NCBI GenBank assembly: GCA_016710095.1
Contig: JADJLL010000005.1
Span: 62,001 to 126,000, forward strand
Source: Candidatus Eiseniibacteriota bacterium
GTDB lineage: Bacteria; Eisenbacteria; RBG-16-71-46
Direction of reading: 5' to 3'
Length of the DNA stretch: 64,000 nucleotides
Part shown: one piece after another, positions 8,883 to 17,861 of the stretch
Numbering within the stretch: position 1 is the stretch's first letter
Layout: each line of letters starts with the position of its first letter
Program-made: the position numbers and the translations under genes
The notes under the pieces: generated by a model
The model's input: only the letters and a program-made list of their open reading frames with translations
The model's database searches: none
What the model was told of the DNA's origin: nothing

Positions 8883-9425
8883 TCAGGTCCTTTCCTGCCA
8901 GCCCGCCCGCAGCGTCTGGATCGTGCGGTGCAGCAGCGTGCCGACGTTCGATTCGCTCAGCCCGGTGGTTTTCGCGATCGCGCGGTTGGTGAGTCCCGCG
9001 CCGTACTTGAGCGCGACCAGCTCGCGTTCGCGCTCGCCGATCGTGGCGAGAAGCCGTGACAGTTGTTCGAAGTCCGAGCGCTTCTCCGCCAGTTCCTCCG
9101 GCGTCGCGCCGCCCGGAACGCTCTCGGCCGCTTCGAGCGGGGCGTGGTTCCGGCGAGTCCGCCAGTGGTCGGTCGCCACGTTGCGCGCGATCACCACGAG
9201 CCAGGTGCCGAATCCGGCGAGGTCGCGCCGGTAGCGGTGGCGCGCCTGCCAGGCCTTCTCGAACGTGCGGGAGGTGAGGTCCTCGGCCACGGCGCCGTCG
9301 CCGACGCGCCAGCGGAAGAAGTTGTAGATGCGCGGCAGCTGGTCCGCGTACAACGCGTCCCAGTCCGCTTCCCGGGCCGGGTCCAGCGCCCAGGTGTTTC
9401 GCAGAACCGCTTCGTCCATGGCCAT
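8883..9425 (-). CDS. ECF-type RNA polymerase sigma factor
   Basis: Alternative sigma factor of 180 residues with region 2 (PRIYNFFRWRVGDGAVAEDLT and FGTWLVVIARNVATDHWR, about 30-95) and region 4 (IGERERELVALKYGAGLTNRA, LSESNVGTLLHRTIQTLR, about 125-175) separated by a short linker. It directs transcription of its own regulon, probably held inactive by the membrane protein encoded 2 nt downstream. A TAAGAT box on the minus strand (9439-9434) is 8 nt before the ATG at 9425, so the mRNA may be leaderless; a second ATG two codons later is an alternative start. It diverges from metG. Confidence 0.9.
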   Translation of the reverse strand: MAMDEAVLRNTWALDPAREADWDALYADQLPRIYNFFRWRVGDGAVAEDLTSRTFEKAWQARHRYRRDLAGFGTWLVVIARNVATDHWRTRRNHAPLEAAESVPGGATPEELAEKRSDFEQLSRLLATIGERERELVALKYGAGLTNRAIAKTTGLSESNVGTLLHRTIQTLRAGWQERT

Positions 9426-9527
9426 GTCGTCCCATCTTACGAACCGGGCGCGGAAGTATCACAGGGTGGTTTCCGGGCGAGGGTCCTCGGCGTGCGGCGG
9501 CCGCCGTGCCTCGCGGGGCATTTCGGC

Positions 9528-9557
9528 TATACTCCGCGCCGCATTTCCAACTCCGGA
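9528..9557 (+). promoter_or_regulatory. metG promoter -10 box and ribosome site
   Basis: TATACT at 9528-9533 is a near-consensus -10 box. A GGAG at 9554-9557 lies 7 nt before the GTG start at 9565, giving a short conventional leader of about 25 nt. No good -35 hexamer is visible at the expected distance (GTGCCT at 9506-9511 is the nearest). Confidence 0.5.
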
Positions 9558-9564
9558 GACCCGT

Positions 9565-11280
9565 GTGTCGCGCTTCTACATCACCACCGCCATCGACTAC
9601 GTGAACGGCCAGCCGCACCTCGGCCATGCCTACGAAAAGGTGCTCGCCGACGCCGTCGCCCGCTGGCATCGCCAGCAGGGCCATGCGACGTACTTCCTCA
9701 CCGGCACCGACGAGCACGGGCAGAAGATCGCCCGCTCGGCCGCGGCGGTGGGCAAGGACCCGCAGGCGTACGTGGACGAGATCTCGAAGACGTTCGTGAA
9801 GGCGTGGGACGTGCTGGACGTGAATTACGACCAGTTCTTCCGCACGACGGACAAGCGCCACGAGCTGGCGGTCCAGGAACTCTTCCGGCGCCTGCACGAC
9901 GCGCTCTCCCCCAAGACGGGTGAGCCCGTGCTGTACGAGGAGTCCTACGAAGGCCTGTACTGCGAAGGCTGCGAGGGCTTCAAGACGGAGAAGGACCTCG
10001 ACGAGGAAGGGCGCTGCCCCGAGCACAAGGTGAAGCCGAAGGAAGTGAAGGAGACGAACTTCTTCTTCCGGCTCTCCGAGTACGACGAGGCGCTGCTCAA
10101 GCACATCGAGGCGCACCCGGACTTCATCCAGCCCGACTACCGCCGCAACGAGGTGGTCAACGTCATCAAGGGCGGACTGCAGGACGTCTCGGTGACGCGT
10201 CCGAACGTGCCGTGGGGCGTGGCGCTGCCGGAGGAGATCCCGAACTCCGAGGGGCACACCGTCTACGTGTGGGCCGACGCGCTGCTGAACTACCTGAGCG
10301 CGCTCGGCTGGCCCGAGCGCCGCTACTCGCTCTGGTGGCTCGCGAAGGAGAAGGAAGTCGGGGGCCCCGGCGCGGCGCGCCAGGACGAGTTCCAGCACCT
10401 CGACGGCCAGGGCAAGCCCGGCGCCGCGTGGGCGGGCACGCGCGACGCGTACTACACGAACGCGTTCCACCTGATCGGCAAGGACATCAGCCGCTTCCAC
10501 TGCGTGCTGTGGCCGGCGCTGCTGCTCGCGGCCGGCGTGCCGCTGCCGCGGCAGGTCTACATCCACGGCTTCATCTACGCCAAGGGTGAACGGCTCTCCA
10601 AGTCGCTCGGCAACATCGTGGACCCGGTGCAGATGGCGAAGACGTTCGGCGCGGACGCGCTGCGCTTCTACCTGCTCGACTCGTTCCCGACGGGGCGCGA
10701 CGGCGAGTTCACGATCGAGCAGTTCGTGGAGCACTGCAACACGCACCTCGCGAACAAGCTCGGCAATCTCGCGAGCCGCAGCACGACGCTCGTGAACAAG
10801 TATTTCGAGGGCAAGACGCCGGTCGAGTGGGATCCGAAGTCGTTCGCGGACCCGGCGGCGGGCGAGGCGCTCGCCGCGGTGATCGCGGCGGCGGACAAGG
10901 CCGCGACCGAAGTGCCCGCGGCGTGGAGCTCGATGCGCCTGAACGAGGCGCTCGACTCGCTGTGGGACATGATCGAGCGCGCGAACGAGTTCACCGATCG
11001 CGCCGAGCCGTGGAAGTCCGGCAAGGACGAAGCGCGCCGCACGGAGCTGGCGACGACGCTGTCGGCGCTGCTCGAGGTGTTGCGACTGGCCGCGATCTGG
11101 GGCTGGCCCGCGATGCCCGCGAAGATGGAAGCGCTGTGGAACATGCTCGGCCACGAGGGCTCGCCCGCGACGCAGCACGGCGAGGCCGCGCTGCCGCGTT
11201 TCGGCACGTCCGAGGCGCGCACGCTCGGCGCATCGCAGATCCTGTTCCCGCGCATCGACCTGAAGGGTGGCCGGGCGTGA
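9565..11280 (+). CDS. metG: Methionyl-tRNA synthetase
   Basis: Charges tRNA-Met with methionine. The 571-residue protein has the class I signatures GQPHLGHAYE (HIGH region, about residues 14-23) and GERLSKSLGNIVD (KMSKS region), a zinc-knuckle region YCEGCEGF...RCPEH near residue 132, and the all-helical anticodon-binding domain, which ends the protein. The C-terminal tRNA-binding extension of longer MetG forms is absent. An insertion of about 40 residues (Gly/Ala-rich, codons 10330-10446) lies between SALGWPERRYS and YYTNAFHLIGKDISRFH, where most MetGs are much shorter. GTG 9565 is supported by GGAG upstream and by the family N-terminus. Confidence 0.95.
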   Translation: MSRFYITTAIDYVNGQPHLGHAYEKVLADAVARWHRQQGHATYFLTGTDEHGQKIARSAAAVGKDPQAYVDEISKTFVKAWDVLDVNYDQFFRTTDKRHELAVQELFRRLHDALSPKTGEPVLYEESYEGLYCEGCEGFKTEKDLDEEGRCPEHKVKPKEVKETNFFFRLSEYDEALLKHIEAHPDFIQPDYRRNEVVNVIKGGLQDVSVTRPNVPWGVALPEEIPNSEGHTVYVWADALLNYLSALGWPERRYSLWWLAKEKEVGGPGAARQDEFQHLDGQGKPGAAWAGTRDAYYTNAFHLIGKDISRFHCVLWPALLLAAGVPLPRQVYIHGFIYAKGERLSKSLGNIVDPVQMAKTFGADALRFYLLDSFPTGRDGEFTIEQFVEHCNTHLANKLGNLASRSTTLVNKYFEGKTPVEWDPKSFADPAAGEALAAVIAAADKAATEVPAAWSSMRLNEALDSLWDMIERANEFTDRAEPWKSGKDEARRTELATTLSALLEVLRLAAIWGWPAMPAKMEALWNMLGHEGSPATQHGEAALPRFGTSEARTLGASQILFPRIDLKGGRA

Positions 11281-11332
11281 CCCGCGCGGTGCGGGGGGGG
11301 GGCCGCGCCGCCGGCGAGCGGAGGCCCGCATC

Positions 11333-12145
11333 ATGCTGATCGACACGCACTGCCACCTTTGCGACAAGCGCTTCGACAAGGACCGGCAGTTCGTCTTCGA
11401 CCGCGCCCATCACGTCGGCGTGCGCGCGTTCGTCGAGATCGCCTACGCGCCCGGCATCTGGGAGCGCGCGTTCGCGCTCGCGGCCGAGCATCCCGACCTG
11501 TTCCTCGCGGTCGGCGTGCATCCGAGCGAGTCCGGCAAGGTGCCCATGGACGCGCTGAGCGTGCTGCGCGATCACGCGCGCCATCCCCGCGTCGTCGCGA
11601 TCGGCGAGATCGGCATGGACTTCTTCCGCGACTACGCCTCGCGCGAGGACCAGGAGCGCTGGTTCCACACGCAGATCGCGCTCGCGAACGAAGTCGGGCT
11701 GCCCGTCGTGATCCACCAGCGCAGCGCGCTCGAGGACGTGCTCGGCACGCTCGAACGCACGCCGGTCGAAGCCGGCGGCGTGCTGCACTGCTTCGACGAG
11801 AACATGGACGCGATGCGTCGCGCCGAAGCGCTCGGATTCAAGCTCGGCGTCGGCGGCGTGCTCACCTACGGGCACGAAGCGCTCGAGGAAGCGATCGCCG
11901 CCGCGCCCGAGCACATGCTCGTGCTCGAGACCGACGCGCCGTACCTCGAACCCGAGCCGCGCTCGCTCAAGCGCAACGAGCCGTCGCTGCTGCCGCGGGT
12001 CGTGAAGCGCCTCTGCGAGCTGCGCGGCTGGACGCCCCAGCAGGCGGTCGAGATCACCGGGCGCAACGCTCGTGAACTATTCCGCATGCCCGTGGGCCCC
12101 GGACCGGGCGGTCCGCACGCTTTCCTCCCGGGTGATCCGGCCTAG
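11333..12145 (+). CDS. tatD: TatD-family metal-dependent DNase
   Basis: TIM-barrel metallohydrolase of the TatD/YabD family, 270 residues, thought to act as a nuclease or on D-aminoacylated products. It shows the metal-binding HCHL near residue 6 (IDTHCHLCDKRF), VGVHPSE, GEIGMDFFRD (Glu ligand), VIHQRSA, LHCFDEN and LETDAPYL. The ATG at 11333 is preceded by GGAGG at 11320-11324. The 52-nt gap after metG contains a run of ten Gs (11293-11302). The order metG-tatD-rsmA matches Bacillus metS-yabD-ksgA. Confidence 0.93.
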   Translation: MLIDTHCHLCDKRFDKDRQFVFDRAHHVGVRAFVEIAYAPGIWERAFALAAEHPDLFLAVGVHPSESGKVPMDALSVLRDHARHPRVVAIGEIGMDFFRDYASREDQERWFHTQIALANEVGLPVVIHQRSALEDVLGTLERTPVEAGGVLHCFDENMDAMRRAEALGFKLGVGGVLTYGHEALEEAIAAAPEHMLVLETDAPYLEPEPRSLKRNEPSLLPRVVKRLCELRGWTPQQAVEITGRNARELFRMPVGPGPGGPHAFLPGDPA

Positions 12146-12219
12146 TCCCACGGACTGACCGGCATTTACGCGCAGGCCGCCCTCAAGGATCGCGCCCCGC
12201 CGCCGACAATGGAGAGGTC

Positions 12220-13286
12220 ATGTCGACCTCCCTCATCGGCCCGCAGTTCGCCCCACTGCTCGGCATCGCCACCGTCTCCGGCGCCGTCATGCTCGGTTTC
12301 CTGCTCGCGCGCGCCACGAAGCGCGACCACCGCAACCGCAACCGGCATCACTCGAGCGACCTCTTCCGCATGCTGTCGGGGTCCCTCGCCGGCAAGGTAC
12401 CCGGCGCCGCGCTGCGCCAGGCCGCGCGCGACGCCGAGTCCGAGAACTTCTGGGACGCGATCGAAGCGATCGCCGCCACGCTGCGGCCGCGCGAACGCCG
12501 CGAACTCGCGCGCTCGCTCGAACGCAGCCGTCACGTGCTCGCCGAATGCCGCGCGCTGCGCGACGACGACGAACTGCGCCGCGAACTCGCCGCACGCCGC
12601 CTCGCGCTGATCCCCATCTCGCGCTCACGCCGGTGCTTCGCCGCGCCATGGTGCGCGGCCCCGAAACCGTCCGCCTCGCCGCGGCTCGCGCGCTCTCGAT
12701 GCAGCGCGATCTCGCCTCGCTCGGCTGGCTGCTCGTGCACGCCGACACGCTCTCGACGCGCCCCGTGCAGGCGCTGTCCGGCCTGCTGCGCTCGTTCGGC
12801 CCGCGCGGCCGCGCATTGCTCGTGACCGCGCTCGAACGCGGCATCGTGGACCTGCGATTCGAACGCGCCGTGCTGGACGCGCTCGGCCTTTCGCGCTGCC
12901 GCTCCGCGCGCGTCGGCGTCGAGGCGCGACTGCGCAGCGACGCGCTCGAACTGCGCGTGGCCGCGGCCCGCGCGCTCGGACGGCTCGGCATGGGTGAGTC
13001 GATCCCCGCGCTCATGCTCGCGCTCGCCGACCCCGCGTGGCCGGTGCGCGCGCAGGCGGCGCACGCGCTCGGGCGGCTCCGCGCCGCGCCGGCCGTGGAT
13101 GCGCTCGCCGAACGGGTCTCCGACCGCTCCTGGTGGGTGCGGCACCACGCCGCGTACGCGCTCGCGATCATCGGATCGGAAGGGCGCGACGCGCTCTGCG
13201 AGCTGGTCGTGCGCTCGGACGACGGCTTCGCGCGCGAAATGGCGCGCGAGGCGCTCGACCGCGCCGTCCACCGCCGCAGCGCCTGA
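12220..13286 (+). CDS. Membrane-anchored HEAT-repeat protein, frameshifted
   Basis: The N-terminal part (12220 to about 12605) has one transmembrane helix, APLLGIATVSGAVMLGFLLA at about residues 11-30, then a charged helical region. The C-terminal part, read in a different frame from about 12606 to 13286, contains tandem HEAT-like helical repeats (for example ELRVAAARALGRLGMGESIP, WPVRAQAAHALGRLRAAPAV, WWVRHHAAYALAIIGSEG). One missing base near 12600-12612 joins the two into a protein of about 355 residues. ATG 12220 has a GGAGAG ribosome site. HEAT scaffolds usually mediate protein-protein contact; the partner is unknown. Confidence 0.7.
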
Positions 13287-13289
13287 GCT

Positions 13290-13317
13290 TTGCCGCGCGC
13301 GGCCGTCCCCGTAGGAT
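13290..13317 (+). promoter_or_regulatory. Candidate rsmA promoter, leaderless type
   Basis: TTGCCG (13290-13295), 16-nt spacer, TAGGAT (13312-13317), then only 7 nt to the ATG at 13325. The transcript would start at or next to the start codon. Confidence 0.5.
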
Positions 13318-13324
13318 GCCGCCC

Positions 13325-14311
13325 ATGACTCCCCGCAAGCCCTCGCTCGGCGCCCGCCCGTCCCACGTCTCCTCGTACATCCGCGACCGCGCCGATCGCG
13401 AAGTCGGCGAAGCGCGCCGCGTGAAGGACGTGCTCGCCGAGCGCGGCCTGTCGCCGCGCAAGCGCTTCGGCCAGAACTTCCTCATCCAGCCCGAGATCTG
13501 CGAGCGCATCGCCGACCTGTGCCACCTGCACGCGGACGACGTCGTGGTCGAGATCGGCCCCGGCGCCGGCGCGATCACGTCGCGCCTCGCGGCGCGCGCG
13601 CGCAGGCTCGTCGCGGTCGAGAAGGACATGGGGCTCGCGGACTACCTGCGCGAGGAGTTCGCCGAGCACCCGCGCGTCGAGATCGTGCAGGGCGACTTCC
13701 TCGAGTTCGAGCTCGCGCCCGTCGCCGAGAAGTACGAGGTGAACCAGCTCGCCGTCGTGGGCAACATTCCGTACAACATCACGACCCCGATCCTCGAGCG
13801 GCTGTTCGAGCAGCGCGCGGTCGTGCGCAGCGCCGTGCTGCTCGTGCAGAAGGAGTACGCGCAGCGCCTGGCGGCCGCCGCGGGCAGCCCGGAGTACGGC
13901 GCGCTCACGCTGTTCGCGCGCTATCACGCGCTGCTCGAGCCGCTGATGACGCTCAAGGCCGCGTCGTTCTGGCCGCGCCCCGAAGTGGATTCGATGCTCG
14001 TGCGCGTGTTCATGCGCGAGAAGCCGCCGGTGGACGCGCCGGAGCGGCTGCTGTTCCGCATCATCCGCGCGTCGTTCCAGCAGCGCCGCAAGCAGCTCAC
14101 GAGCACGCTCGCGAACGCGCTCGACCGCGACGGCGAGTTCGTCTCGGCGATCGGATCGGCGGCCGGCATCGACCTGCGCCGCCGCGGCGAGACGCTGAAC
14201 CTCGACGAGTTCGCGCGGCTCGCGCGCGCCGTCGCGCACCGCGACCCCGAAGCCGTACGCGAGGCGAACGGCCCGGTCGAGCCCGATCCGACGGACGAAG
14301 CAGACGTATGA
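13325..14311 (+). CDS. rsmA: 16S rRNA dimethyladenosine transferase (KsgA/RsmA)
   Basis: Methylates two adjacent adenines in the 3' helix of 16S rRNA during small-subunit maturation. The 328-residue protein has the family entry motif RKRFGQNFL (about residues 44-52), SAM motif I EIGPGAGAIT, VEKDMGLADYL, and the catalytic NIPYNITTPI. The N-terminus is about 40 residues longer than usual. ATG 13325 is preferred to an in-frame ATG at 13316 because the AGG before it is at a usable distance and because the TAGGAT box overlaps 13316. Its place after metG and tatD follows the Bacillus order. Confidence 0.93.
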   Translation: MTPRKPSLGARPSHVSSYIRDRADREVGEARRVKDVLAERGLSPRKRFGQNFLIQPEICERIADLCHLHADDVVVEIGPGAGAITSRLAARARRLVAVEKDMGLADYLREEFAEHPRVEIVQGDFLEFELAPVAEKYEVNQLAVVGNIPYNITTPILERLFEQRAVVRSAVLLVQKEYAQRLAAAAGSPEYGALTLFARYHALLEPLMTLKAASFWPRPEVDSMLVRVFMREKPPVDAPERLLFRIIRASFQQRRKQLTSTLANALDRDGEFVSAIGSAAGIDLRRRGETLNLDEFARLARAVAHRDPEAVREANGPVEPDPTDEADV

Positions 14312-14345
14312 TCGCCGCGCGCGGGCGAGCGAACGCCGCCGCGCC

Positions 14346-14717
14346 TCAGTAGGCCGCGCGCGGCTCCGCGTGCGTGACGCCGCTCGAATCCACCTCGAGC
14401 CGCAGCGTGCCGCCGGCCTCGACGTACACGGCCATTTGCGGCACGAGCCGGACGCCGTTGCGGCGGCCGCGCAATCCGACCGCGTCCTCGCCGTTCACGT
14501 CCAGGCTCACGCGCGCGGACTCGCCGGGCGCCAGGGAGCGCACGCGCTTCGATACTTCGTCGCCCGAGATCACGAGCGAGTCGAGCGTGCCGCCCGAGGC
14601 GTTCACCACCGTGACGCGCACGTCGTTCACGCCGCAGCCGGAGAGCGACAGCAGCGGAACGAGCGCCGCGCCGAACAACGACAACCCCGCGAGCGAAATC
14701 GCCCGCGGGGTGCGCAT
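14346..14717 (-). CDS. Small predicted lipoprotein
   Basis: A 123-residue exported protein with a lipoprotein signal: hydrophobic stretch SLFGAALVPLLSLSGCG, lipobox LSGC with Cys near residue 28. The mature part is a single beta-rich domain (DVRVTVVNASGGTLDSLVIS, RSLAPGESARVSLDVNG) resembling small Ig-like folds; function unknown. It is the last gene of the kinase-regulator operon. ATG 14717 is used; a GTG at 14744 overlapping the regulator stop (GTGA) in the same frame is a plausible alternative. Confidence 0.72.
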   Translation of the reverse strand: MRTPRAISLAGLSLFGAALVPLLSLSGCGVNDVRVTVVNASGGTLDSLVISGDEVSKRVRSLAPGESARVSLDVNGEDAVGLRGRRNGVRLVPQMAVYVEAGGTLRLEVDSSGVTHAEPRAAY

Positions 14718-14740
14718 GCCGGTGTCGTTCAGGCCGCTGC

Positions 14741-15439
14741 TCACGGCTCGACGAACTTGTAGCCCACCTTGTGCACCGCGACGATGAACGGCTTCTCGAA
14801 GCCTTCGCCCAGCTTGCTGCGCAGGTTCGAGACGTGCGTGTCCACGGTGCGCGTCGTGACGCCGAGGTCCTCGTCGACGCCCCAGATCTCCTCGAGCAGT
14901 TCCTCGCGGCTCACGGTGCGGCCACGGTGCTCGATGAGGTACTTGAGCAGCTCGAACTCCTTGAACGAGAGCGCCGTCTGCTTGCCGGTCTTCCACACTT
15001 CGCGCGGCTCGAAGCGCACTTCGACGTCGCCGAACGTGTACGTGGTCGTGGCCGGGGCGCCCGTGTTCATGGGCCCGCGCTCGACGAGGCGCTTCACGCG
15101 CGCCATGAGCTCCTTGATGCTGAACGGCTTCGTGACGTAGTCGTCCGCGCCCAGGTCGAAGCCCTTGAGCACGTCGGCTTCGAAGTTGCGCGCCGTCATC
15201 ACGAGCACCGGGATGTCCCGGTGACGCTGACGCAGTTCCTTGAGGACGGTGAAGCCGTCCTTCTCGGGAAGCATGATGTCGAGCAGGACCGCGTCGGGCT
15301 TCTGCTTGAGCGCCAGCTTCAGGCCTTCCTGCCCGTTCTTCGCGGTGAGGACGTCGTAACCCTCGAACCGGAAGTTGTGGGCGAGGCCATCGAGGAGGCC
15401 TTCTTCGTCCTCCACGATCAGGATTCTCTTGGTCGTCAT
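14741..15439 (-). CDS. OmpR/PhoB-type response regulator
   Basis: Two-domain DNA-binding regulator, 232 residues. The receiver has the acidic pair ED at 10-11, phosphoacceptor Asp 54 (LLDIMLPEKDG), Thr in VMTARN and Lys in VTKPFS; the C-terminal winged helix shows LSFKEFELLKYLIEHRGRTV and TVDTHVSNLRSKLGEG. It is encoded about 40 nt downstream of a sensor kinase on the same strand, which should phosphorylate it. Targets are not visible in this window. Confidence 0.94.
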   Translation of the reverse strand: MTTKRILIVEDEEGLLDGLAHNFRFEGYDVLTAKNGQEGLKLALKQKPDAVLLDIMLPEKDGFTVLKELRQRHRDIPVLVMTARNFEADVLKGFDLGADDYVTKPFSIKELMARVKRLVERGPMNTGAPATTTYTFGDVEVRFEPREVWKTGKQTALSFKEFELLKYLIEHRGRTVSREELLEEIWGVDEDLGVTTRTVDTHVSNLRSKLGEGFEKPFIVAVHKVGYKFVEP

Positions 15440-15480
15440 CGGTGCGACTCTCCCGGGGCGACTCGCCCCCTGGTCCCGCG

Positions 15481-17044
15481 TCAGGATTTCGGGCGCGGGG
15501 TGCCGGTTCCATCCGCCCACACGGGCACGAGCAGCGTGAAGATGCTGCCCTCCCCGGGCGTACTGGCCACTTCGACGCGCCCATAATGGGCACGAATGAT
15601 CTGATCTACAAGCGAAAGGCCCAGCCCGGCGCCCTTCACGGTGTGCACGAGGCCCGTCTCGACCCGCACGAACTTGTCGAAGATGCGGGTCTGGTGTTCC
15701 GCCTCGATTCCGATACCGCGATCGGCCACCGAAATCCCCACGAACCCGTCCCGGGCGCGTGCGAAAACCCGGATTTCCTTCCGCTCCCGCGAGTACTTCA
15801 CGGCGTTGTCCAGCAGGTTGAGCAGGCAGTGCTGGAGGGCGATGCCGTCCGCGCGGACGAGCGGCAGGTCCTCGGGCACGTCCACGTCGAGCAGGAACCC
15901 GGCGTCCTCGAGCCGCAGCCGGAAGCTCTCGAGCGTGCTGGCGACCACGTCGGACACGCCGACCGGGCCCATGCGCAGCATCTTCTTGCCGGCCTCGAGG
16001 CGCGAGAAGTCGAGGATGTTGTCCACGAGCTGGGCGAGCCGGTCGGCCTCGCGCATGATCGTGCGCAGGTACTTGCCCTCTTCCTCGGGACCGCGGAATC
16101 GCTTCATCTCGAGCGTCTCGACGGCCAGCTTCACCACCGCGATCGGCGTCTTCAGCTCGTGCGTGACGTTCGAGACGAAGCTCGACTTCTCCTGCACGAG
16201 CTCGATCTGCCGCAGGATGTAGCGCAGTCCGACGAACACGGCGCCGAGCATGACGCCGGTGAGCACGAAGATGAACACGACCTCGACCATCACGAAGCGC
16301 TGCGCGATCGAGACCGGCGCGCGCGACGTGGCGGTGACGCTCACGTGGAAGCCCTCGAACGGGCCGGTCATGTCGGCCGAGCGCGCGGTGTTCGTGAAAC
16401 CGGGATCGCGCACGCGCGCGACCTCGTGGCCTTCCGAGTCGAACACCTGCACGCACAGGTTGCGCGTCGCCTCGAGCCCGCCGTACATGCGCGGATTCGT
16501 GTTGAGCCGGTCGCGCACGACCGAGTCGAGGCCGGTCGCGAGGAACGCGCGCGGATTGAACCACCAGCCGCCGGCGCCGGTGACGTCGCCGGTCGGGCCG
16601 CGCAGCACGACGGCGGCGAACGGATGCTCGCGCCGGCCGGTCGGGTCGTCGCCGAAGAGCAGCACCTGCGACTCGACCATGATCATGGACAGGTTGTCCA
16701 TGGCATCGACGGGCACGTAGTGCGGCGCCTCGAACCGGCGCGAGCGGGTCGCCAGCGCGCGCAGGATGGCACGCTTCGGGGCCGCCGTCGCGCGCCACGC
16801 CCTCGGCCGGCAGGATCGCGTCGCGCAGCTGCGTGACCAGCTCGACCTCGAACGCCTCGGTCACCTTCTCGGAGAGGTAGGCGTTGTAGCGCGCCGCCTC
16901 GGCCTCGACCTCGCGCGCCACGCGCAGCGTGAGCAGCACCGCGAACCCGGCGAGCGCCAGCGCGGGCACCGCGACCGCGCCCACGAGCAGCGCGAGCTTG
17001 CGCTGGCGGGAAATGCGGAGGCGAGGAAACGAGAAGAAGGGCAT
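15481..17044 (-). CDS. Sensor histidine kinase, frameshifted near its N-terminus
   Basis: Partner kinase of the adjacent response regulator. The N-terminus (from ATG 17044) has a transmembrane helix LLVGAVAVPALALAGFAVLL and the start of an extracytoplasmic domain; the rest, in another frame, carries a second helix (VEVVFIFVLTGVMLGAVFVG), the phosphoacceptor SFVSNVTHELKTPIA, and HATPase motifs LLDNAVKYS, DRGIGIE and GAGLGLSLVDQI. Dropping one base from the GGGG run at 16778-16781 fuses both parts into about 520 residues. A TAACTT box (minus strand, 17059-17054) lies 9 nt before the start, without a Shine-Dalgarno site. Confidence 0.85.
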
Positions 17045-17111
17045 GGCGCGGGGAAGTTACCGGATTGGTCCGCCACGGGGCACGGCACGCGAGGGTCGGC
17101 GAAGAAGCGAT

Positions 17112-17142
17112 GGGCCGGCCCCGCCGAAGCGAAGACCGGCCC
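17112..17142 (-). terminator. Hairpin after the Cys-rich gene
   Basis: GGGCCGG (17112-17118) pairs with CCGGCCC (17136-17142), loop 17 nt, between the stop of the Cys-rich gene and the start of the kinase gene. No U-run follows. Confidence 0.35.
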
Positions 17143-17169
17143 GAATCGCGGCGAACCCCGGGGTGACGA

Positions 17170-17838
17170 TCAGTCGTGCACCCGGGCCGCCACCTGGGCG
17201 CCCGTCATGTCGTGAATGCGCTGCACCGTCGCACGGTCGGTGGACGTGATGACGATCTGGGCGCCGCGCTGCACGTTGACCACTTCGCGCACGAGCTTGC
17301 CGCTCGCCATCGCGCCGCGGAGCGGCTTGCAGTGCGAGCAGAGCTTGCCGGCGCGCTGGCCCGCGAGCACCGCCATCAGCGTGGCGTTGTGACGCGCGAC
17401 CGACGCCTGCAGGGCGCGGACGCCTTCCGGACCGTCCGCCGTGTACACGAGCATCGCGCCGTTCTTGAGCGCGACGACCTGGCGGTGCGCACCCGCCGCG
17501 TTCACGTCTTCGTCGCACGAGGCGCCCTCGGCGCACACCGCGCACTCCATGGCCGCGGAGGCCGACGTGCCGTGCATGCCGCAAGCGCCGGCGGAAGCGC
17601 CGGAAGCGCTGCAGGCGGCCTTCATCTCGGGCGTGCAGGAGGCCTGCATCTCCGGCGTGCACTTGCCGGCGGCTCCCTTGGTGTTGGCGGCCGATGCGTT
17701 CGCACCACCCGCACAGCACGACGCGCCGGCGGCGGAAGCGGAAGCATTGGCCGACTTGCCGGCGCCACAGGCGAAGGCAATGGCAGCGCACGCGAGCGAA
17801 GCGGCGAGAACAAGAGCAACAAGGCGCAGCTGCTTCAT
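17170..17838 (-). CDS. Cys-rich exported protein of unknown function
   Basis: A 222-residue protein with a signal peptide (LVALVLAASLACAAIAFACG; the cysteines near its end could also form a lipobox). The next 90 residues are Ala/Ser/Gly-rich with many cysteines in short clusters: SCCAGG, KCTPEMQASC repeated as CTPEMKAAC, ACGMHG, ECAVCAEGASC. The C-terminal 100 residues form a folded domain with one more CSHC motif (GKLCSHCKPL) and QVVALKNGAMLVYTADG. Metal binding or a disulfide-rich surface role is possible, but the family is not recognised. GGGAGG lies 6 nt before the ATG. Confidence 0.72.
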   Translation of the reverse strand: MKQLRLVALVLAASLACAAIAFACGAGKSANASASAAGASCCAGGANASAANTKGAAGKCTPEMQASCTPEMKAACSASGASAGACGMHGTSASAAMECAVCAEGASCDEDVNAAGAHRQVVALKNGAMLVYTADGPEGVRALQASVARHNATLMAVLAGQRAGKLCSHCKPLRGAMASGKLVREVVNVQRGAQIVITSTDRATVQRIHDMTGAQVAARVHD

Positions 17839-17861
17839 GACCGACCTCCCGGAAAGGTGAT

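Noticed and set aside
11293..11302. Run of ten Gs between metG and tatD as a phase-variable switch
   Set aside because: It lies between genes rather than in a coding start, well before the tatD ribosome site; a homopolymer length error is as likely.
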